From positions 1 to 22,953 of the forward strand of contig DATISY010000059.1 of assembly GCA_035468285.1 (NCBI GenBank): a DNA stretch of 22,953 nucleotides, given 5' to 3'. Source of the DNA: PALSA-555 sp035468285. GTDB taxonomy: Bacteria; Actinomycetota; Acidimicrobiia; IMCC26256; PALSA-555. The notes beneath the pieces were generated by a model that made no database searches, was not told where the DNA came from, and saw only the letters and a list, made by a program, of their open reading frames with translations. Position 1 is the first letter of the stretch; each line of letters starts with the position of its first letter. Made by a program: the position numbers and the translations under genes. Positions 20,764 through 22,953 of this stretch are shown here, in pieces.

Positions 20764-22017
20764 CTACGCGTCGCGGCCGATGACGAGCCGCGGACCCCAG
20801 TTCCACGTCCAGTAGTTCCAGGCCCACTGCACGAGCACCTGGGCCCGGTTCTCGAACCCGATCAGGTAGATGAGGTGCAGCAGGAGCCACGCGAACCACG
20901 CGATCGTTCCCCGCAGCGTGATCCGCAGTGGCAGGTCCGCGACTGCGGCGTGACGCCCGATGGTCGCCATCGTCCCCTTGTTTCGGTACCGGAACGCTTT
21001 CGTCGGTTTGCCGTCGCGGGCACGCAGGATCTGCTCCGCGGCGTGGGTCCCGGTCTGCATGGCGACCGGCGCGAGCTGGGGGAGGAGGCGCCCCGCCCGG
21101 TCCCGTGGTGCGGCGATGTCACCGACGACGAAGACCTCAGGGCGGCCGGGGAGCGAGAGGTCGGGCTCGACGACGATCCGTCCCCCGGGTGCCTGTTCGA
21201 GCTCCAGATGGTCGGCGAGCGGGTTGGGCCGGACGCCTGCGGTCCAGACGACGGTGTGGGTCGCGAGCTCCTCGCCCGACGCCAGGCGGACTCCACGGGC
21301 TGAGACCTCGGCGACCCGTGCCCCGAACCGGACCTCGACGTCACGTTCGTCGAGGGATTCGAGGGCGTGACGGCGGGACGCGGGACGGAAGCTCGCGAGA
21401 AGCTCGGTGCCCATCTCGATCACGACCACGCGGGATCGGCGCACGTCGATGTTGCGGTACCCCCGCGACAGGACCTTCGTGAACAGCTCGGCCAGGGTCC
21501 CGGCCGTCTCGACGCCGGTCGGCCCGCCACCGACGATGACGACGGTGAGGGCCCCCTCGTCGACGAGGGCGGGGTCGCGTTCCGCGTCCTCGAAGCAGCA
21601 GAGGACGTGCTCGCGGAGCCGGATCGCCTCAGCCAACGTGTAGAGCGGGAACGCATGGTCGGAGACACCAGGGATCGCGAAGTCGTTCGTCGTCGCGCCA
21701 GCCGCGATGATCAGCGCGTCGTAGCCGACCGATCCGCCGTTCAGGTGGACCTTGCGAGCCGCGAGGTCGACGCCCGTCACGGTGCCCAGCTCGACCTCGA
21801 CGTTGGCGTCGTCGGCGAAGATGGCCCGGATGGTGTGGGCGACGCCACCCTCGTCGAGCCCCGCCGTTGCGACCTGATAGAGGAGCGGCTGGAAGGTGTT
21901 GTAGTTGTGGCGGTCCACGAGGACCACGTCGACCGGCTCGGTGGCGAGGCGGCGGACAGCTCGGAGTCCCGCGAACCCGGCACCGATCACGACGACTCGG
22001 GGTCGCGTCTCCGGCAC
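20764..22017 (-). CDS. ndh: Type II NADH:quinone oxidoreductase (NDH-2)
   Basis: A 417-residue FAD enzyme that passes electrons from NADH to quinone without pumping protons. RVVVIGAGFAGLRAVRRL (residues 7-24) holds the FAD dinucleotide loop, FQPLLYQVATAG is the conserved NDH-2 quinone/FAD-side motif, VVIVGGGPTGVETAGTLAEL carries the NADH-binding loop, and VFVVGDIAAPRD the C-terminal FAD motif. A C-terminal amphipathic/hydrophobic tail (AWFAWLLLHLIYLIGF, then QWAWNYWTWNWG) binds the membrane. The GTG at 22017 is chosen because MPETRPRVVVIGAG is the family start and a TACCCT box lies 6 bases before it (leaderless). It is the first gene of the minus-strand run that continues into the thioredoxin, CcdA and copper genes, and is divergent from the DUF6582-like gene. 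Confidence 0.93.
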   Translation of the reverse strand: MPETRPRVVVIGAGFAGLRAVRRLATEPVDVVLVDRHNYNTFQPLLYQVATAGLDEGGVAHTIRAIFADDANVEVELGTVTGVDLAARKVHLNGGSVGYDALIIAAGATTNDFAIPGVSDHAFPLYTLAEAIRLREHVLCCFEDAERDPALVDEGALTVVIVGGGPTGVETAGTLAELFTKVLSRGYRNIDVRRSRVVVIEMGTELLASFRPASRRHALESLDERDVEVRFGARVAEVSARGVRLASGEELATHTVVWTAGVRPNPLADHLELEQAPGGRIVVEPDLSLPGRPEVFVVGDIAAPRDRAGRLLPQLAPVAMQTGTHAAEQILRARDGKPTKAFRYRNKGTMATIGRHAAVADLPLRITLRGTIAWFAWLLLHLIYLIGFENRAQVLVQWAWNYWTWNWGPRLVIGRDA

Positions 22018-22023
22018 GCGACG

Positions 22024-22029
22024 AGGGTA
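22024..22029 (-). promoter_or_regulatory. Candidate leaderless promoter -10 box (TACCCT) for ndh
   Basis: On the minus strand TACCCT is followed by 6 bases and then the GTG at 22017, with no ribosome-binding site, matching the leaderless arrangement seen for the SGNH hydrolase. Confidence 0.4.
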
Positions 22030-22083
22030 ATGCAGGGGTGCGTGGGCGCTGCCGGGACGACCGCGCGTCGCTCCAGGGCAGCC

Positions 22084-22109
22084 GTTTGCTGGCGGGGAGG
22101 TGCGGGTAG
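22084..22109 (+). promoter_or_regulatory. Sigma-F/sigma-B-type promoter for DUF6582-like gene
   Basis: GTTT at 22084-22087, a 16-base spacer and GGGTAG at 22104-22109. Transcription would start near 22116, leaving a leader of about 35 bases that contains the AGGAGG at 22141-22146. It is the third match to this consensus in the window. Confidence 0.6.
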
Positions 22110-22150
22110 GGCCATCTCGGAGAGAGCCCGCTGTTCGACGAGGAGGACCG

Positions 22151-22516
22151 ATGGCCACGACCCGTCAGAAGCAGACGGCGCGCCGAAACATCAAGAAGGC
22201 CCGCGCCACCCAGTCCAAGCGCGCGCGGGGGAGCAAGGCGACGGGCCCCCGATCACCTGGACTGAGCACCGCAAACAAGAACCAGCTGCCCGACTCGGCG
22301 TTCGCGTTCCCCAAGAAGCGCAAGGAGCCGATCATCGACGCCCGCCATGTCCGCAACGCGGTCTCTCGCTTCGACCAGGTGGAGGGCGTCAGCGACGCCG
22401 AGCGCGACCAGGCGTGGCGGCGCATCCGGGCCGCGGCCCGCAAGTTCGACGTGACCATCCGGGAGCGGGGCTGGCGACAGCTCTTCGAAGGCGGCAAGGC
22501 CAAGAAGAAGCGGTAG
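22151..22516 (+). CDS. Basic DUF6582-like protein
   Basis: A 121-residue protein with a strongly basic N-terminal tail (residues 1-35, MATTRQKQTARRNIKKARAT then QSKRARGSK) and a C-terminal domain at 46-110: LPDSAFAFPKKRKEP, then DARHVRNAVSRFDQVEGVSD, and an amphipathic helix ending RGWRQLF. The LPDSAFAFPKxRKEP and HVRNAVARFDQVxGVSD blocks are what I recall for DUF6582, a small family of unknown function in actinobacteria and phages. The tail ends in a further KAKKKR cluster. Nucleic-acid binding is likely from charge alone. The ATG at 22151 has a perfect AGGAGG at 4 bases. A sigma-F/B-type promoter upstream makes it a candidate stress-regulon member. Confidence 0.8.
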   Translation: MATTRQKQTARRNIKKARATQSKRARGSKATGPRSPGLSTANKNQLPDSAFAFPKKRKEPIIDARHVRNAVSRFDQVEGVSDAERDQAWRRIRAAARKFDVTIRERGWRQLFEGGKAKKKR

Positions 22517-22538
22517 CAACCTGGACTAAAGCGTTGGC

Positions 22539-22874
22539 ATGGCCACGCCGACCGCGTCGGGGGCCGATCCGGGCGAACCGCAGCTCGACGGCCTCCAGAC
22601 CACCGGTCGCGACGAGCGCGACGTCGTTCGCGTCGAGTTGATGTGGCCCTGGGAGTCGCTGCATGTCGAGGCGCTGGCCTGCTTCGACCAGCGGCTCAAG
22701 GGCCGAGACACCCGAGCCTCGTCGAGGACATCGCGTCCGTCTCAGACGCGCCAAGGACGGCCGCCGGACTGTCCCGCCGTTGTCAGCTTCGAGCACGCAT
22801 CGTGTCGCGACGCGGTTCCGCCAGTGCATCGCCTCGTCCTCGCGCGTGGTACTCCTTGTCGCCGCGGGTGCTGA
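22539..22874 (+). pseudogene. Possible broken coding region of unknown family
   Basis: From ATG 22539 about 55 codons have the strong third-position GC expected of real genes here (GEPQLDGLQTTGRDERDVVR, then VELMWPWESLHVEALACFDQ). Near 22710 composition collapses while another frame, shifted by one base, reads sensibly (PSLVEDIASVSDAPRTAAGL). Sense then fades again. I do not recognise a family and no good ribosome-binding site precedes the ATG. It may be a decayed gene, a gene with sequencing errors, or non-coding DNA. The remaining bases to 22953 show nothing I can support. Confidence 0.25.
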
Positions 22875-22953
22875 CGCGCTCGCACCGTCCCGCTGACAGC
22901 GACCATGCCCGGCCACCGACGACGGCGCCGGCGGTCCGGCCGGTAGGGTCTGC

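Noticed and set aside
1..22953. tRNA, rRNA, CRISPR, insertion sequence or phage elements
   Set aside because: No cloverleaf with anticodon stem, no repeat-spacer pattern, no transposase or integrase motif and no terminal inverted repeats were found by eye on either strand.

Overview
The window is a very GC-rich chromosomal segment with strong G/C preference at third codon positions, GTG and ATG starts, several apparently leaderless genes, and families typical of Actinomycetota: a STAS anti-anti-sigma protein, DUF1345, a DUF3558-like secreted protein, a primary-type sigma factor, CopC/CopD, a DipZ-type thioredoxin and an NDH-2. An uncultured actinobacterium is likely, perhaps Acidimicrobiia, but the lineage is a guess. 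I see no rRNA, tRNA, insertion sequence, prophage or CRISPR array.

Layout. 1-435: truncated, frameshifted gene. 490-2486 (minus): amidohydrolase-2 enzyme and DUF1345 membrane protein. 2610-3817 (plus): STAS protein and secreted SGNH hydrolase. 4033-4986 (minus): HSL-type esterase, divergent from a RimJ-like acetyltransferase (5071-5637). 5647-6683 (minus): a second GNAT enzyme and a frameshifted FMN reductase. 6787-7665 (minus): secreted protein of unknown function. 7842-8216 (plus): tandem-ACT protein. 8311-9075 (minus): DUF3558-like protein whose C-terminus appears frameshifted. 9243-10468 (plus): cold-shock protein and sigma factor. 10491-12511 (minus): N-acyl-D-amino-acid deacylase with a small ABM-type protein. 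12605-14168: small membrane and secreted proteins, including a 32-residue peptide. 14577-16124 (plus): DEAD-box helicase fused to a cold-shock domain, then a 36-residue lysine-rich peptide. 16153-22017 (minus): NDH-2, thioredoxin/DipZ C-domain, CcdA, His-rich protein and CopC-CopD. 22151-22516 (plus): basic DUF6582-like protein.

Three themes stand out. First, stress control: three near-consensus actinobacterial sigma-F/sigma-B promoters (GTTT-N16/17-GGGTA) lie in intergenic DNA in the right orientation, two of them divergent between DUF1345 and the anti-anti-sigma gene and one before the DUF6582-like gene. Second, cold and RNA remodelling: a Csp beside a sigma factor, and a helicase-CSD fusion whose leader can form mutually exclusive hairpins. 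Third, an extracytoplasmic thiol and copper module in which the parts of mycobacterial DipZ are separate genes in reversed order, next to CopC-CopD and an unfamiliar His/Cys-rich exported protein.

Three genes, and possibly a fourth region, carry single-base minus-one frameshifts. They are either real decay or residual assembly errors, and should be checked before being treated as biology.
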